A DNA stretch of 64,000 nucleotides. It comes from Methylobacterium durans (GTDB lineage Bacteria > Pseudomonadota > Alphaproteobacteria > Rhizobiales > Beijerinckiaceae). The notes under the pieces were generated by a model. That model was not told where the DNA came from, searched no databases, and worked only from the letters and a program-made list of their open reading frames with translations. The stretch is from positions 2,961,501 through 3,025,500 of the forward strand of contig NZ_CP029550.1 of NCBI RefSeq assembly GCF_003173715.1, read 5' to 3'. A program made the translations under genes and the position numbers. Position 1 is the first letter of the stretch; each line of letters starts with the position of its first letter. This document shows positions 24,914 through 33,240 of the stretch, piece after piece.

Positions 24914-25558
24914 CTACACGTTCTCGATCACGATGCCGCTGATCTCGTTGGCGACGTCTTCGAAGCGGTCGACCACCTTCTCAAGGTGCTCGTAGATCTC
25001 GCTGCCGATCATGTAGGCCATCGGGTTCGACGGGCCGTGCTCGCGGAAGAGCGCCTTCAGCCCCTGCTCGTGCAATTCGTCCGAGCGGCCCTCGACCCGG
25101 GTGATCTGCTCGGTGAGGCTGCTCAGCCGCGTCGCGTGGGTGCCGACGCCCTTGAGGAGGGGGATCGCCTCGGCGGTCAGGTTCGCGGCCTCGACGATCG
25201 TCCCGCCCATCTCCTGCATCAGCGGGTCGAAGCTGCGCATCTCGAAGAGCGTGATCGTCTTCACGGTCTTGTGCATCTGGTCGATGGCGTCGTCCATCGA
25301 CTGGATGAGATCCTTGATGTCGCCGCGGTCGAAGGGGGTGATGAAGCTACGCCGCACGGCGAGCAGCACCTCGCGGGTGATCTCGTCCGCCTCGTTCTCG
25401 CGCTCGGTGATGATCCGGCAATAGCGAGGCACCGCATCGCCGCCCTTCAGGACCTCCCGCAGCGCCGCCGCGCCCGCCACCAGCGTCTCGGAATGCCGGG
25501 CGAAAAGGTCGAAGAAGCGGTCCTCCCGCGGCATCAGCGCCCGAAACCAGCCTAGCAT
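24914..25558 (-). CDS. DUF47 (PhoU-like) Pit accessory protein
   Basis: A 214-residue all-helical protein of the DUF47/PhoU-related family. It is usually encoded directly before a PiT phosphate transporter and is thought to regulate it. Family features are the MPREDRFFDLFARHSE start and the FITPFDRGDIKDLIQSMDD segment. The stop is 8 bases before the PiT start, so translation is probably coupled. ATG at 25558. Confidence 0.93.
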   Translation of the reverse strand: MLGWFRALMPREDRFFDLFARHSETLVAGAAALREVLKGGDAVPRYCRIITERENEADEITREVLLAVRRSFITPFDRGDIKDLIQSMDDAIDQMHKTVKTITLFEMRSFDPLMQEMGGTIVEAANLTAEAIPLLKGVGTHATRLSSLTEQITRVEGRSDELHEQGLKALFREHGPSNPMAYMIGSEIYEHLEKVVDRFEDVANEISGIVIENV

Positions 25559-25648
25559 CCGATCCTCCGACACGCCGCACGGATCCCCGAGGCGCGATGT
25601 CCCATCGTGTTGTTGTTCGACATACCCCAGCGTGGCAAGACGGTTCCG

Positions 25649-25888
25649 ATGGCGAACGACAAGCCCAAACGCGACACCGCCTATCTCGTTGCCGTGACGC
25701 CCGTCTCCGAGAGCGACAGCCAGCCGGCAGACGCGGTCTACGCGGCCATGCGGCAGAGCCCGGCCGAGGCGGTGGCGGCCGTGCGGGCGCTGATCGCGGG
25801 CGAGGCGCGCATCGCCGTCGTCGGCAGCCTGTCCCCGAGGACGACGAAGGCTATCAACCTCCAGCCGGGCGAGGTCCGGGCGATCTGA
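25649..25888 (+). CDS. Small hypothetical protein
   Basis: A 79-residue soluble protein without signal peptide or membrane helix. The sequence is alanine-rich with a central helix (DAVYAAMRQSPAEAVAAVRALI). It sits alone between the divergent DUF47 gene and the MFS gene; the ribosome site is weak. No family recognised. Codon bias (G/C at third positions) supports coding. Confidence 0.6.
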   Translation: MANDKPKRDTAYLVAVTPVSESDSQPADAVYAAMRQSPAEAVAAVRALIAGEARIAVVGSLSPRTTKAINLQPGEVRAI

Positions 25889-25985
25889 ATGAGGGAGGGG
25901 GAGAGGGCTTGCACGCGATGGGATGCAGCCGGCCGGCAATCGGCGAAGCGGGAGATCGGACCCGCCTTCCTCATCCGGCTCGTGC

Positions 25986-27164
25986 ATGAGGCCGCCCGCC
26001 GCCGGGAGCCGCCGGCTCGTCGTCGTCGGCGCCCTCGGGATCTTCGAGATCCTGTCCTGGGGCTCTTCGTTCTACCTGCTCTCCGTCCTCGCGGCCCCGA
26101 TCGCGGCGGAGACGGGCTGGCCCCTCGCCGGGATCGTCGGCGGCCTCTCCGCCGGGCTCCTCGTGGCGGGGCTCGCCTCGCCCCGGATCGGCGCGCTCAT
26201 CGACCGGCGCGGCGGACGGCCGGTGCTCGCCTTCTCGGCGCTCGTCATGGCGCTCGGCCTCACGATCCTCAGTCTCGCCCCCTCCCTGCCCGTGTTTCTC
26301 GCCGGCTGGCTCCTCCTCGGCCTCGGCATGGGATCCGGGCTCTACGACCCGGCCTTCGCCACACTCGGGCGGCTCTACGGCGCCGAGGCGCGGCCGGCCA
26401 TCACCGCGCTGACCCTCTGGGGCGGGTTCGCCAGCACGGTGAGCTGGCCGCTCTCCGCGCTCCTCGTCGAGCAGGTGGGCTGGCGCGGAACCTGCCTCGC
26501 CTATGCGAGCCTGCAGCTCTGCGTCTCCTTACCGCTCGTGCTCGGCCTCGTGCCGAGCCCCGGCCCGCCGCCCGCCCGCTTCGCGACGGCCCGTCCCCCG
26601 GCGGCGGCGGCCCTCGCCGGGCGGGAGCGCCGAGCCTTCCTCCTGATGGCGGGGGTGCTCACCCTCGGCGGCACCGTCATGACCCTCGTCTCGGTGCATC
26701 TCGTCACGCTGCTGCAGGCCCGCGGCGTGCCGCTCGCCTCAGCCGTCACCTACGGGGCCCTGATCGGCCCGTCGCAGGTGGCGGCGCGGATCGTCGAGAT
26801 GGCGGGACGCGGCCGCCACCACCCGCTCTGGACGCTGACCGCCGCGATGAGCCTCGTCGCCCTGGGCATCCTGCTCCTCGCCGACGGCTTGCCGGTTGTG
26901 GGGCTGGCGCTCGTCCTCTACGGCGGCGGAAACGGCATCTACTCGATCGCGCGCGGTACCGTGCCCCTCGCCCTGTTCGGCCCGGAGCACTACGCGCTGC
27001 TGATCGGCCGGCTCGCACGGCCGGGGCTGCTGGCGCAGGCGCTGGCGCCGCTGATCGGCGCCTTCGTCCTGACCTCGGGCGGGGCCGACGCGCTCTTCGT
27101 GCTGCTCGCGGCCCTCGCGCTCGCGAATGTCGGGCTCGCCGGCGCCCTCTGGCGGGTCCGCTAG
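25986..27164 (+). CDS. MFS transporter
   Basis: A 392-residue major facilitator protein with twelve predicted helices. The loop motif after helix 2 (GALIDRRGGRPVL) matches the MFS signature, repeated weakly after helix 8. Family members of this look are often drug or metabolite exporters; no substrate can be given. The ATG at 25986 is chosen as the first residue before the basic start and helix 1. Confidence 0.85.
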   Translation: MRPPAAGSRRLVVVGALGIFEILSWGSSFYLLSVLAAPIAAETGWPLAGIVGGLSAGLLVAGLASPRIGALIDRRGGRPVLAFSALVMALGLTILSLAPSLPVFLAGWLLLGLGMGSGLYDPAFATLGRLYGAEARPAITALTLWGGFASTVSWPLSALLVEQVGWRGTCLAYASLQLCVSLPLVLGLVPSPGPPPARFATARPPAAAALAGRERRAFLLMAGVLTLGGTVMTLVSVHLVTLLQARGVPLASAVTYGALIGPSQVAARIVEMAGRGRHHPLWTLTAAMSLVALGILLLADGLPVVGLALVLYGGGNGIYSIARGTVPLALFGPEHYALLIGRLARPGLLAQALAPLIGAFVLTSGGADALFVLLAALALANVGLAGALWRVR

Positions 27165-27174
27165 GCGCGACGCC

Positions 27175-27324
27175 TCACACGTAATGCCGGAACACGACCT
27201 CGCCGGGCGCCTTGGCCGGCTGGGCGCGATCGCGCTCCGCGGCATCGCGCACGGCCCGGCCGGCCGCCGTGAGGATCCGGGACATCGGGCGCAGGAGACG
27301 GCGAAGCGGGCGGGCGGCGGGCAT
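27175..27324 (-). CDS. 49-residue basic protein
   Basis: A short, strongly basic protein (many Arg, amphipathic helix in RRLLRPMSRILTAAGRAV). A strong ribosome site (gagaggagg) stands 7 bases before the ATG at 27324, which supports translation. It converges on the MFS gene, 10 bp apart. A tail GEVVFRHYV ends the protein. Similar Arg-rich mini-proteins (DUF1127-like) occur widely in alphaproteobacteria, but I cannot assign it to that family. Confidence 0.6.
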   Translation of the reverse strand: MPAARPLRRLLRPMSRILTAAGRAVRDAAERDRAQPAKAPGEVVFRHYV

Positions 27325-27549
27325 GCGAGCCTCCTCTCGACGCTCCCGAGCGGAGCCGGTCCGGTCATAACCCCTCAAGGTTGCCGAGGTGTTGCTTCTC
27401 CGATTCCTGATTGTTTCGTGATCCACCGACCTCGGTCGATCCGGCGCCTATGTGTTACGGGCCGGCGTGGGGCCGGGCAGGCGTGAGGATCTCGGGGCGG
27501 TGTTCGGTCGAGCGTACAGGGGGACAGGAACGGGGCGGCGCTCCGTCCG

Positions 27550-28787
27550 ATGCGGGTGGCGGCGGGCGGTCGAGCCCTCGTCCTCCACCTGATCATCGTT
27601 CTGGTGCTCCTCGCCACCGCCGTCACGGCCGGCCACACGCCCCACGCCGAGAGCTACTGGGTGGTGCTCGGCGTCTACGCCGTCTGCTCGGTCGGCCTCG
27701 GCCTCGCGAACCGGCACAAATCGGAGGCTGGCCTCGCCGACGGCGAGGAGGGCGGCCGCAAGGCGGAGTGGCTCGCCCGGGCCTCGACGCTGCTCAACGC
27801 CGGGATCGCCCTCTACCTCGTCGTCGAGCACATGCTGGCGGGGTCCGCCGCGGAGGCCGAGGACGCGGTCGCGGCCGTGAGCCGTTTGCCCGCCTTCCTC
27901 CTGCTCCTGCAGACCGGCCTCACCATGCGGGTCTCGCACACGATCCTCTTCTCCGGACTGGTGACGCTGGCCTGGGGCGGCACCATCCTGTTCGCCGCCC
28001 TGGTGCCGGGCAGCGGATTGCTCGGCCCCCGAGTCTCGCTGACGGAGGAGATCTTCAGCCTCCTCACCTTCCTCGCCGCGAGCCTCGTCGTCATCGACGG
28101 CACGCGACGCCTGCGCTCCGCGGTGGCGACGGCGCTTCGCGTCGAGCGCGAGAAGGCGGTGCTCGCCCGCTTCGTGCCCGGGAAGGTCGCCGCCGACCTC
28201 GCCCGCGAGGGCGGGCTCGGCACGGCGCGGGCGCGCCATGCCTGCCTCTTCGCCCTCGACATCCGCGGCTTCTCGGCCTTCACGCGGGAGCACGACCGCG
28301 ACGCCGTGGTGCGCGCGCTCCTCGACATCCGCGCCCTGACGCAGGCGGCCGTCTCGGAGGAGGGCGGCATCGTCGACAAGTACGTGGGTGACGCGATCCT
28401 GGCGCTGTTCGTGTCCGGGAGGCCGGAGGATCAGGCGCGGGCGACCCTGCGCAGCGCGCGCACGATCGCGCGGCGGCTCCAGGACCTCAACCGGGAACGG
28501 CAGGGGGCGGGCCTGCCCGCCCTCGCGATCATCGTAGCGCTGCACGCGGGCGACGTGCTCGTCGGCGTGTTCGACGACGGCTTCCGGGCCGAGTTCACCG
28601 TGCTCGGGACGGCGATGAACCAACTCGCCCGCATCGAGAGCCGCGCCAAGGCCGCGGGCCTCGAACTCGCCCTGTCCGAGACCTTCGCGCGCCTGCTCGG
28701 CGATCCGCCGGGGAGAGCCTGCGCCTGCGCCCCGTGCGCGAGGGGATCGCCTCCGCCGAGGCCCTGCCGCTCCTCACCCTCGACTGA
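27550..28787 (+). CDS. Membrane class III adenylate/guanylate cyclase (C-terminal -1 frameshift)
   Basis: An integral membrane nucleotide cyclase with about six N-terminal helices (residues 10-190) and a class III catalytic domain (about 215-390). The first metal-binding aspartate is in FALDIRGFSAFT, the second in DKYVGDAILALF, and the transition-state region FTVLGTAMNQLARIESRAK is typical. The frame breaks in the G-run at 28710-28713. One extra G gives GESLRLRPVREG and a stop at 28787 with exactly 413 codons (412 residues); as read, the frame runs on to 28929. A Crp-box-like site and a Crp/Fnr regulator lie close by. Confidence 0.85.
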
Positions 28788-28883
28788 TCCGCGCTGCGCG
28801 GCAGCGCCGAGCCCGCGCGGGTTCGCCCGGCCGACTGCGCGATCTCGCCGCAGGTCGCGCAAGAGCAGAGCAAGCACAGATCT

Positions 28884-28913
28884 CATGCCAATAGGTATTT
28901 GGCATGCCAATAG
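28884..28913. repeat. CATGCCAATAG direct repeat overlapping an inverted repeat
   Basis: CATGCCAATAG occurs at 28884-28894 and 28903-28913, and TGCCAA/TTGGCA (28886-28904) form an inverted repeat across the gap. This arrangement fits a regulator binding site. Confidence 0.5.
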
Positions 28914-29036
28914 CTTCGACTTGCGATGATGATCAGGTGCCCGGCTTTAATCCCGCCTGCGTCCGACCCGTATGGCTCGGCGTGCGGCGCGTCACCTGCA
29001 AGAATAGATTTCGGATTAAATTCGAAAAAGAACCTG

Positions 29037-29052
29037 TGTGACAAACATCACT
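29037..29052. promoter_or_regulatory. Crp/Fnr-type box
   Basis: TGTGACAAACATCACT matches the Crp consensus TGTGA-N6-TCACA in nine of ten positions. It is centred about 100 bp before the ATG at 29147. A Crp/Fnr protein and an adenylate cyclase are encoded within 3 kb. Confidence 0.5.
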
Positions 29053-29146
29053 TGAATATATAACTGCAGTCAGTATGTGGAAGATCATCAGATGTTGGGT
29101 CGTTCCAGGCTTATACATCACTCACCCGAATAATAGGATGATGACG

Positions 29147-29425
29147 ATGAAACTCTACGCTGCTTCCACCGCCCTCGCTCTCGTCCTCGGCCTGACGGTC
29201 TCCGCTGCCGCCGAGGGAAGCCGCCAGCCGGCGGGCGGAGCTCACATGAGCTCCTTCGTGCATCACCCACACCACGACCCCCGCTCCCTCTACTCGCAGC
29301 GCCGGGCGACCGGCCAGATCCTCGGACAGCCGATGCTTTCCGAGCGGGCGGGCGCGCACCGGGCCGGGCCGCGCGCCGTCGAGCCGCGCCTCGTCGCGCC
29401 GCACTGGGCCTCCGGCTGGCGCTGA
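29147..29425 (+). CDS. Small secreted histidine-rich protein
   Basis: A 92-residue protein with a clean signal peptide (MKLYAASTALALVLG..., cleavage near AAA-EG). The mature part contains a histidine cluster (SFVHHPHHDPRS) and several Arg/Pro residues, with no cysteine. In-frame ATGs at 29138 and 29141 exist; 29147 is preferred because AGG at 29135-29137 makes a ribosome site. The AT-rich promoter carries a Crp-type box. First of four small exported proteins in this stretch. Function unknown; metal binding by the histidine cluster is possible. Confidence 0.7.
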   Translation: MKLYAASTALALVLGLTVSAAAEGSRQPAGGAHMSSFVHHPHHDPRSLYSQRRATGQILGQPMLSERAGAHRAGPRAVEPRLVAPHWASGWR

Positions 29426-29490
29426 GGCCACGTCGGCGGGGCGGCGCTCAGGGCGCCGGGTTGCGAAGGTCCGGTCGGAAAGGGGTTGAG

Positions 29491-30132
29491 ATGAGTCGGA
29501 ACGTTCAGCGTCACGGGGTCGCGGCCGAGGTCGAGCGGCAACTCGCCGTCAGCCGCGTCCGGTGCCGGAGCGACACGGCGCGGCCCGCGGTCGCGCTCAC
29601 GCTCGGGCAGTGGCGGACGGTCGAGTCGATCCTGAGCGCCGAGATCGGCCAGTGGCACCAGGGCCGGGGCATCAACCCGGAGCGGGGCGATACCGGCTTC
29701 ATGGTGGTGGCGGCGGTCCGCTACAGCCTGGGGCGGCCGAGCCAGGCGGCGAGCCTGTGTACGGGCTGGCTGCAGGCGCACTGGACGAGTCTGCGCGAGC
29801 GGGACCGGGCCGACATCGTCGCCGATATCGAGCGTCACCTCGCCGAGCGCGCCCCGGCCGACGGGGAGGGGGACGGCGCGCCCTGGGGCGCCTTCGTGTC
29901 CTGGGCGCGGACCGGATGGGCCGAGACGGAGGAACCGCCGCTCGCCGCGCTCGCCTGCTACCGGCTCGGAATCCTGGCGCGCGCGCCGCGCGCCTACGCG
30001 CCGGGAGACGCTCAGATTCAGGCCCTCCAGAACCGCGGCCTCGTCGAGCCGACCGGCCGCGTCGATGCCGAGGCACGGCGCGAGTGGACGATCACGGATG
30101 CCGGACGCGCCGCTCTGGAGAGGCAATCCTGA
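29491..30132 (+). CDS. Hypothetical protein with winged-helix-like C-terminus
   Basis: A 213-residue soluble protein. The last 40 residues (LQNRGLVEPTG...REWTITDAGRAALE) read like the wing of a winged-helix DNA-binding domain, and the middle is helical with several tryptophans. There is no signal peptide. ATG at 29491 with upstream ggaaagggg. It lies between two small exported-protein genes. No family recognised; a regulatory role is a guess from the C-terminal pattern. Confidence 0.65.
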   Translation: MSRNVQRHGVAAEVERQLAVSRVRCRSDTARPAVALTLGQWRTVESILSAEIGQWHQGRGINPERGDTGFMVVAAVRYSLGRPSQAASLCTGWLQAHWTSLRERDRADIVADIERHLAERAPADGEGDGAPWGAFVSWARTGWAETEEPPLAALACYRLGILARAPRAYAPGDAQIQALQNRGLVEPTGRVDAEARREWTITDAGRAALERQS

Positions 30133-30236
30133 CCGGCCCTCGACGGCCCGCCGCCCACGATCCGCGAGGACCCGGACAGGTTTGGCCCGGGACTCTTCGG
30201 CCCATCGAGAAACCCATTTTCTTCAGGAGGATTCCC

Positions 30237-30506
30237 ATGTTTCGATTGATCGGTACGGCAACGCTCGCCGGCCTGATTTCCGGCTTCGTCGCCCTGTCCG
30301 TGACGGGCGCCGGTGCGGAGCCGCGCCGCGACCACCGGCCCGCCACCTGGACCCTGTATTCCGGCCCGCACGGGGAATTGCTCGGTGCCGAATTGCCGGC
30401 CGAGGCGAGGCCGCGCGCGCCGTCGAGCGACCAGATCCGCGGCCCCGTCCACGACAGCCGCACGGGCATCGTGCGCCCGGGTAATCCCTCCCCGTCCGTG
30501 CGCTGA
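30237..30506 (+). CDS. Small secreted hypothetical protein
   Basis: An 89-residue exported protein with a signal peptide (cleavage near GAGA-EP) and a strong ribosome site (caggagg) before the ATG at 30237. The mature part is polar, with WTLYSGPHGELLGAELP and a proline-rich tail, and no cysteines. A perfect hairpin stands 28 bases after the stop codon. Function unknown. Confidence 0.7.
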   Translation: MFRLIGTATLAGLISGFVALSVTGAGAEPRRDHRPATWTLYSGPHGELLGAELPAEARPRAPSSDQIRGPVHDSRTGIVRPGNPSPSVR

Positions 30507-30533
30507 GCTGAAGATCCTGCGCATGTCTCACCC

Positions 30534-30558
30534 GGCGGCGGACCGAGCGTCCGCCGCC
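30534..30558 (+). terminator. Hairpin after the secreted-protein gene at 30237
   Basis: Ten-base perfect arms GGCGGCGGAC and GTCCGCCGCC around CGAGC, shortly after the stop at 30506. No U-run follows. Confidence 0.6.
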
Positions 30559-30771
30559 GCGGGCGTTCGAGCCGGGCACGCGGCCGGAGCCGCTCTGCGA
30601 GCCGCCACCGATCATGGAGAATCGGGATTATACTGGTATATTTACTGATATTATTCTAGATGTATGAAGTACATGCTGTTTTCATTTGTGCATGAGCACA
30701 TAAAAGTCCTTGCAGGTGTTATATATATCGATGGGGATACATGATCCTGCTGGATGACGAGAGGAGATCTC

Positions 30772-31044
30772 ATGAAGACGCGTCGCGCGATTCACACCCT
30801 GCTTCTTGCTCTCGGCGCCGCCGTGCCGGTGTCCGCTGCGTCGGCCTATGGCCTGCCCGGCTACGGTGAGCGGGCCGCCCCGCGTCTCCCGTTCGAGGAG
30901 CCGAGGCCGGGCGGCACGCGGCCGATCTACGGCGCCTCGCCCTACGGACGCTGCATCCCGAGTTCGGCGAGCGAGGGCAACGCAAACCAGCAGAGCCGGC
31001 CGGTGAAGCAGTACGGCCAGACCTCGGGCGGCTCCGCCTGCTGA
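30772..31044 (+). CDS. Small secreted hypothetical protein with two cysteines
   Basis: A 90-residue exported protein. A signal peptide of about 25 residues (cleavage near ASA-YG) is followed by a Gly/Pro/Tyr-rich mature part (YGLPGYGE, PIYGASPYGRC) ending in the cysteine C-terminus GGSAC. Two cysteines could form a disulfide. Ribosome site gaggag before the ATG at 30772. The 180 bp upstream are AT-rich and contain two small palindromes (30660-30674 and 30687-30700), suggesting tight control. Function unknown. Confidence 0.72.
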   Translation: MKTRRAIHTLLLALGAAVPVSAASAYGLPGYGERAAPRLPFEEPRPGGTRPIYGASPYGRCIPSSASEGNANQQSRPVKQYGQTSGGSAC

Positions 31045-31059
31045 TCCCGCCCATCCGCG

Positions 31060-31089
31060 CCGCTCCGGCTCAACGCGGTGCCGGAGCGG
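31060..31089 (+). terminator. Hairpin between two small secreted-protein genes
   Basis: Perfect ten-base arms CCGCTCCGGC (31060-31069) and GCCGGAGCGG (31080-31089) with a ten-base loop, 16 bases after a stop codon and 33 bases before the next start. Confidence 0.6.
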
Positions 31090-31122
31090 GCCCACCCGCA
31101 TCACGACCGGAGGCAGCGCAGC

Positions 31123-31386
31123 ATGTCCCGCATCCCGATGGCGGCCGCCCGCGCGATCGCCGGCCTGACGCTCTGTCTCGCCCCTACCGGCCTCGCCGCC
31201 GAGGCGGCGCGCACCGGGACCGGTGGCGGTCCCGAGACGACAGTGACGGCACCCCACACCGCGGTGTCCGGCCAGACCGTGCCACCGGGAGCGGCGGCCG
31301 CGCCGACCACGGATCCCGGCGCGCGCACGCAGCGCCAAAGGGACCTCGACCGGGTCCTCGGCGGCGTCTGCACCGGCTGCCGCTGA
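31123..31386 (+). CDS. Small secreted protein with C-terminal LDRxL...CxGC motif
   Basis: An 87-residue exported protein. A signal peptide (cleavage near LAAEA) is followed by a Thr/Gly/Pro-rich low-complexity middle and a conserved-looking end LDRVLGGVCTGCR. The same ending (LDRSLDAGICVGC) occurs in the secreted protein at 41267, so the tail is probably functional, for example a CxxC redox or metal-binding site. Ribosome site ggaggcag. The closest other gene is the Crp/Fnr regulator 185 bp downstream. Confidence 0.75.
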   Translation: MSRIPMAAARAIAGLTLCLAPTGLAAEAARTGTGGGPETTVTAPHTAVSGQTVPPGAAAAPTTDPGARTQRQRDLDRVLGGVCTGCR

Positions 31387-31571
31387 GGCGATTGGCTGCC
31401 CGCGGTCACGCGTCGCGAGTATCAGGTCTGGAAAAGCGAAGCTCCCTTAACCTGCGTCAATCAAAGGTGCTTCCTCACGCGCTAGCTAGATTCAGCCGAC
31501 GGTTTTAACCGCGGCGAGCGCGTTCAGGCGAGTTGAGCCGCGCTTCAATTCGTGGGGCGGGGCAAGAACGC

Positions 31572-32315
31572 GTGGTTTCGGCTGCCGAACAGTCGCTGGG
31601 TGTGCTCATTCGGAAGTTGGAGTCGATCGCCCCGCTGTCGCCGGAGGAGCGGCAGGCGCTCGCGCGACTGCCCTTCACCGTCCGGATGCTGTCGCCGGGC
31701 CAGGATATCGTGCGCGAGGGCGACCGGACGACGCAATGTTGCCTCGTCGTCCAAGGTTGGACCGGCCGCTACCGGCTGCTGACCCGGGGACGGCGCCAGA
31801 TCTTCTCGTTTCACATCCCTGGCGACATTCCCGATCTGGAGAGCCTGCACCGTCCAGTGATGGACCACAGCGTCGCGAGCCTCACCAAGACGATGGTGGC
31901 CCTGATCCCCCACGAGAACCTGCGCGAGTTGACCGCCTCGCATCCTGGGCTCGCCAGCGCCTTCTGGCGCAGCACGCTCGTCGACGGCGCCATCTTCCGC
32001 GCCTGGATGCTCGGCCTCGGCCGCCGCTCGGCTTTCGAGCACATGGCGCATCTGTTCTGTGAACTGTATTTGAAGTTGCGAGCGGTCGGGCTCGCGGGCG
32101 ACGGCCGCTATCCGCTGCCGATCACGCAGGTGGATCTCGGCGACGCGCTGGGATTGTCGAACGTCCACGTCAATCGCGTGCTGCAGGTGTTGCGGGGGCA
32201 GAAGCTGATCAGCTTGCACAGCAGCACCCTCGTCATCGAGGATTGGGCCGCCCTCGTCCGGATCTCGGAGTTCGATCCGGCCTATCTCGGCCTGGAGAAG
32301 CAGGCCGTCCTCTGA
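31572..32315 (+). CDS. Crp/Fnr-family transcriptional regulator
   Basis: A regulator of about 247 residues. An N-terminal cyclic-nucleotide-binding-like beta-roll (about residues 25-120, with PGQDIVREGDRTTQCCLVVQGW) is joined to a C-terminal helix-turn-helix (ITQVDLGDALGLSNVHVNRVLQVLRGQ, about 185-210). No Fnr-type four-cysteine N-terminus, so not an oxygen sensor of that kind. Of several starts (TTG 31533, GTG 31572, GTG 31602) I choose the GTG at 31572; the true start is uncertain by about 15 residues. Similar regulators in rhizobia and Methylobacterium act on stress and growth genes. Confidence 0.88.
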   Translation: MVSAAEQSLGVLIRKLESIAPLSPEERQALARLPFTVRMLSPGQDIVREGDRTTQCCLVVQGWTGRYRLLTRGRRQIFSFHIPGDIPDLESLHRPVMDHSVASLTKTMVALIPHENLRELTASHPGLASAFWRSTLVDGAIFRAWMLGLGRRSAFEHMAHLFCELYLKLRAVGLAGDGRYPLPITQVDLGDALGLSNVHVNRVLQVLRGQKLISLHSSTLVIEDWAALVRISEFDPAYLGLEKQAVL

Positions 32316-32674
32316 GTCTTGCCGGCTCGCGGAGCCTGTCTGCGTAGTTCAGCCGAGGATCGTCAGGATCTGCCAAGCCGACCAGGCCGTCAGTCCGACG
32401 GATGCCTTCAGCAGAAGGACGATGCAGAGCCAGGGCACGTCGGGATCCTCAATCTTCGCGTGGTCTCAAGATTGTTCAACCTGTGCGAACGCGCGCGAAA
32501 GTTGCAATCGGATTCGGCGGGCCGGCGTGGCTTATCCGGCATGAACCCTTCATTAACAATAACGCCCGGGCGCCGGGGCCGCGATGTTCAGTGCGGGAGC
32601 GGGAATGGTGGCCGGTTGCTCTCTGGGAACCGCTTCCACCCGGCTCTGTTCTCCTCCCGGCTGAGGGACGAGAC
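32316..32674. other. Intergenic region with a possible mini membrane protein and promoter
   Basis: No standard gene in these 359 bases. On the minus strand, 32457-32349 reads as about 36 residues with one hydrophobic helix (DVPWLCIVLLLKASVGLTAW) and a stop. It has no ATG, GTG or TTG in frame, so it is either a remnant or affected by an upstream base loss. The right end holds the likely promoter of the DUF6894 gene. Confidence 0.35.
32626..32650 (+). promoter_or_regulatory. Possible EcfG promoter of the DUF6894 gene
   Basis: GGAAC at 32626-32630 and TGTT at 32647-32650 are 16 bases apart, one mismatch from the EcfG consensus. The -10 ends 24 bp before the ATG at 32675. Confidence 0.45.
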
Positions 32675-32926
32675 ATGCCGCGCTTCTTCATCGACTCGGA
32701 TGATGGCAACCTGCACGTGCACGACGACGAGGGACAGGACTTTCCGGACGCCGAATCCGCGCGGCGGCTGGCGACCGCGATGCTGCCCGACATGGCCCGC
32801 GAGAAGGTCGCCTCGGGGGATCCCAGCACCTTCCTCGTTCAGGTCCGGGACGAGGCCGGCGTCACCCTCTACCAGGGCACGCTGAGCTTCGTCGGCGCCT
32901 GGCGCGATCCGGCCGCGTCAGCCTAG
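32675..32926 (+). CDS. DUF6894-type small protein
   Basis: An 83-residue cytoplasmic protein with the pattern of the short DUF6894 family common in Methylobacterium and Bradyrhizobium. MPRFFIDSDDGN is followed by D-DEGQDFPDAESARRLATAMLPDMAREK, and then two strands (FLVQVRDEAGVTLYQGTLSF). The function of the family is unknown. Ribosome site gagggacgag. A near-consensus EcfG promoter suggests stress induction. Confidence 0.82.
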   Translation: MPRFFIDSDDGNLHVHDDEGQDFPDAESARRLATAMLPDMAREKVASGDPSTFLVQVRDEAGVTLYQGTLSFVGAWRDPAASA

Positions 32927-33136
32927 CGGCCAGGGCCCGGCCAGGGCGGCGATGAGGACGAGCACGCCGAACAGGGCCCCCGACAGCGTCAGGCGGGCTG
33001 CGGTGCCGAACGCGACCGGGCCCCGGTTGTCGTTCGCGGGCCGGCCACGGCGGGGGCGGCCCAGGTGATGCTCCACGGCAGGGTAGGAATCGACGATCCG
33101 ATGCGAGACGGGCCCGCGCGAGCCGGCGGCGAACAT
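32918..33136 (-). CDS. Small membrane protein with RPANDNRGPVAF motif
   Basis: A 72-residue protein with a polar N-terminal half containing RPANDNRGPVAF and one C-terminal membrane helix (TLSGALFGVLVLIAALAGPW). The PANDN motif before a helix is common in short Rhizobiales proteins of unknown role. A strong ribosome site (gggagga) precedes the ATG at 33136. It converges on the DUF6894 gene with a 9-base overlap of the ends. Confidence 0.72.
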   Translation of the reverse strand: MFAAGSRGPVSHRIVDSYPAVEHHLGRPRRGRPANDNRGPVAFGTAARLTLSGALFGVLVLIAALAGPWPLG

Positions 33137-33240
33137 CTGTATCCTCCCGGTCCGAACCCTCCCGCGAGCATCCCGGCGCGCTTCGGCCCGCGGTGGAGGG
33201 GTCGTTCAAGCCGCAGGCTAAGGCCGATCGTGGGCTCGCG

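Larger units (their letters stand above)
28788..29146. other. AT-rich control region before the small secreted genes
   Basis: No gene in these 359 bases. The region from about 28880 to 29130 is much poorer in G+C than its neighbourhood and holds the CATGCCAATAG double repeat and a Crp-like box. It therefore looks like a complex promoter for the gene at 29147. Confidence 0.5.
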
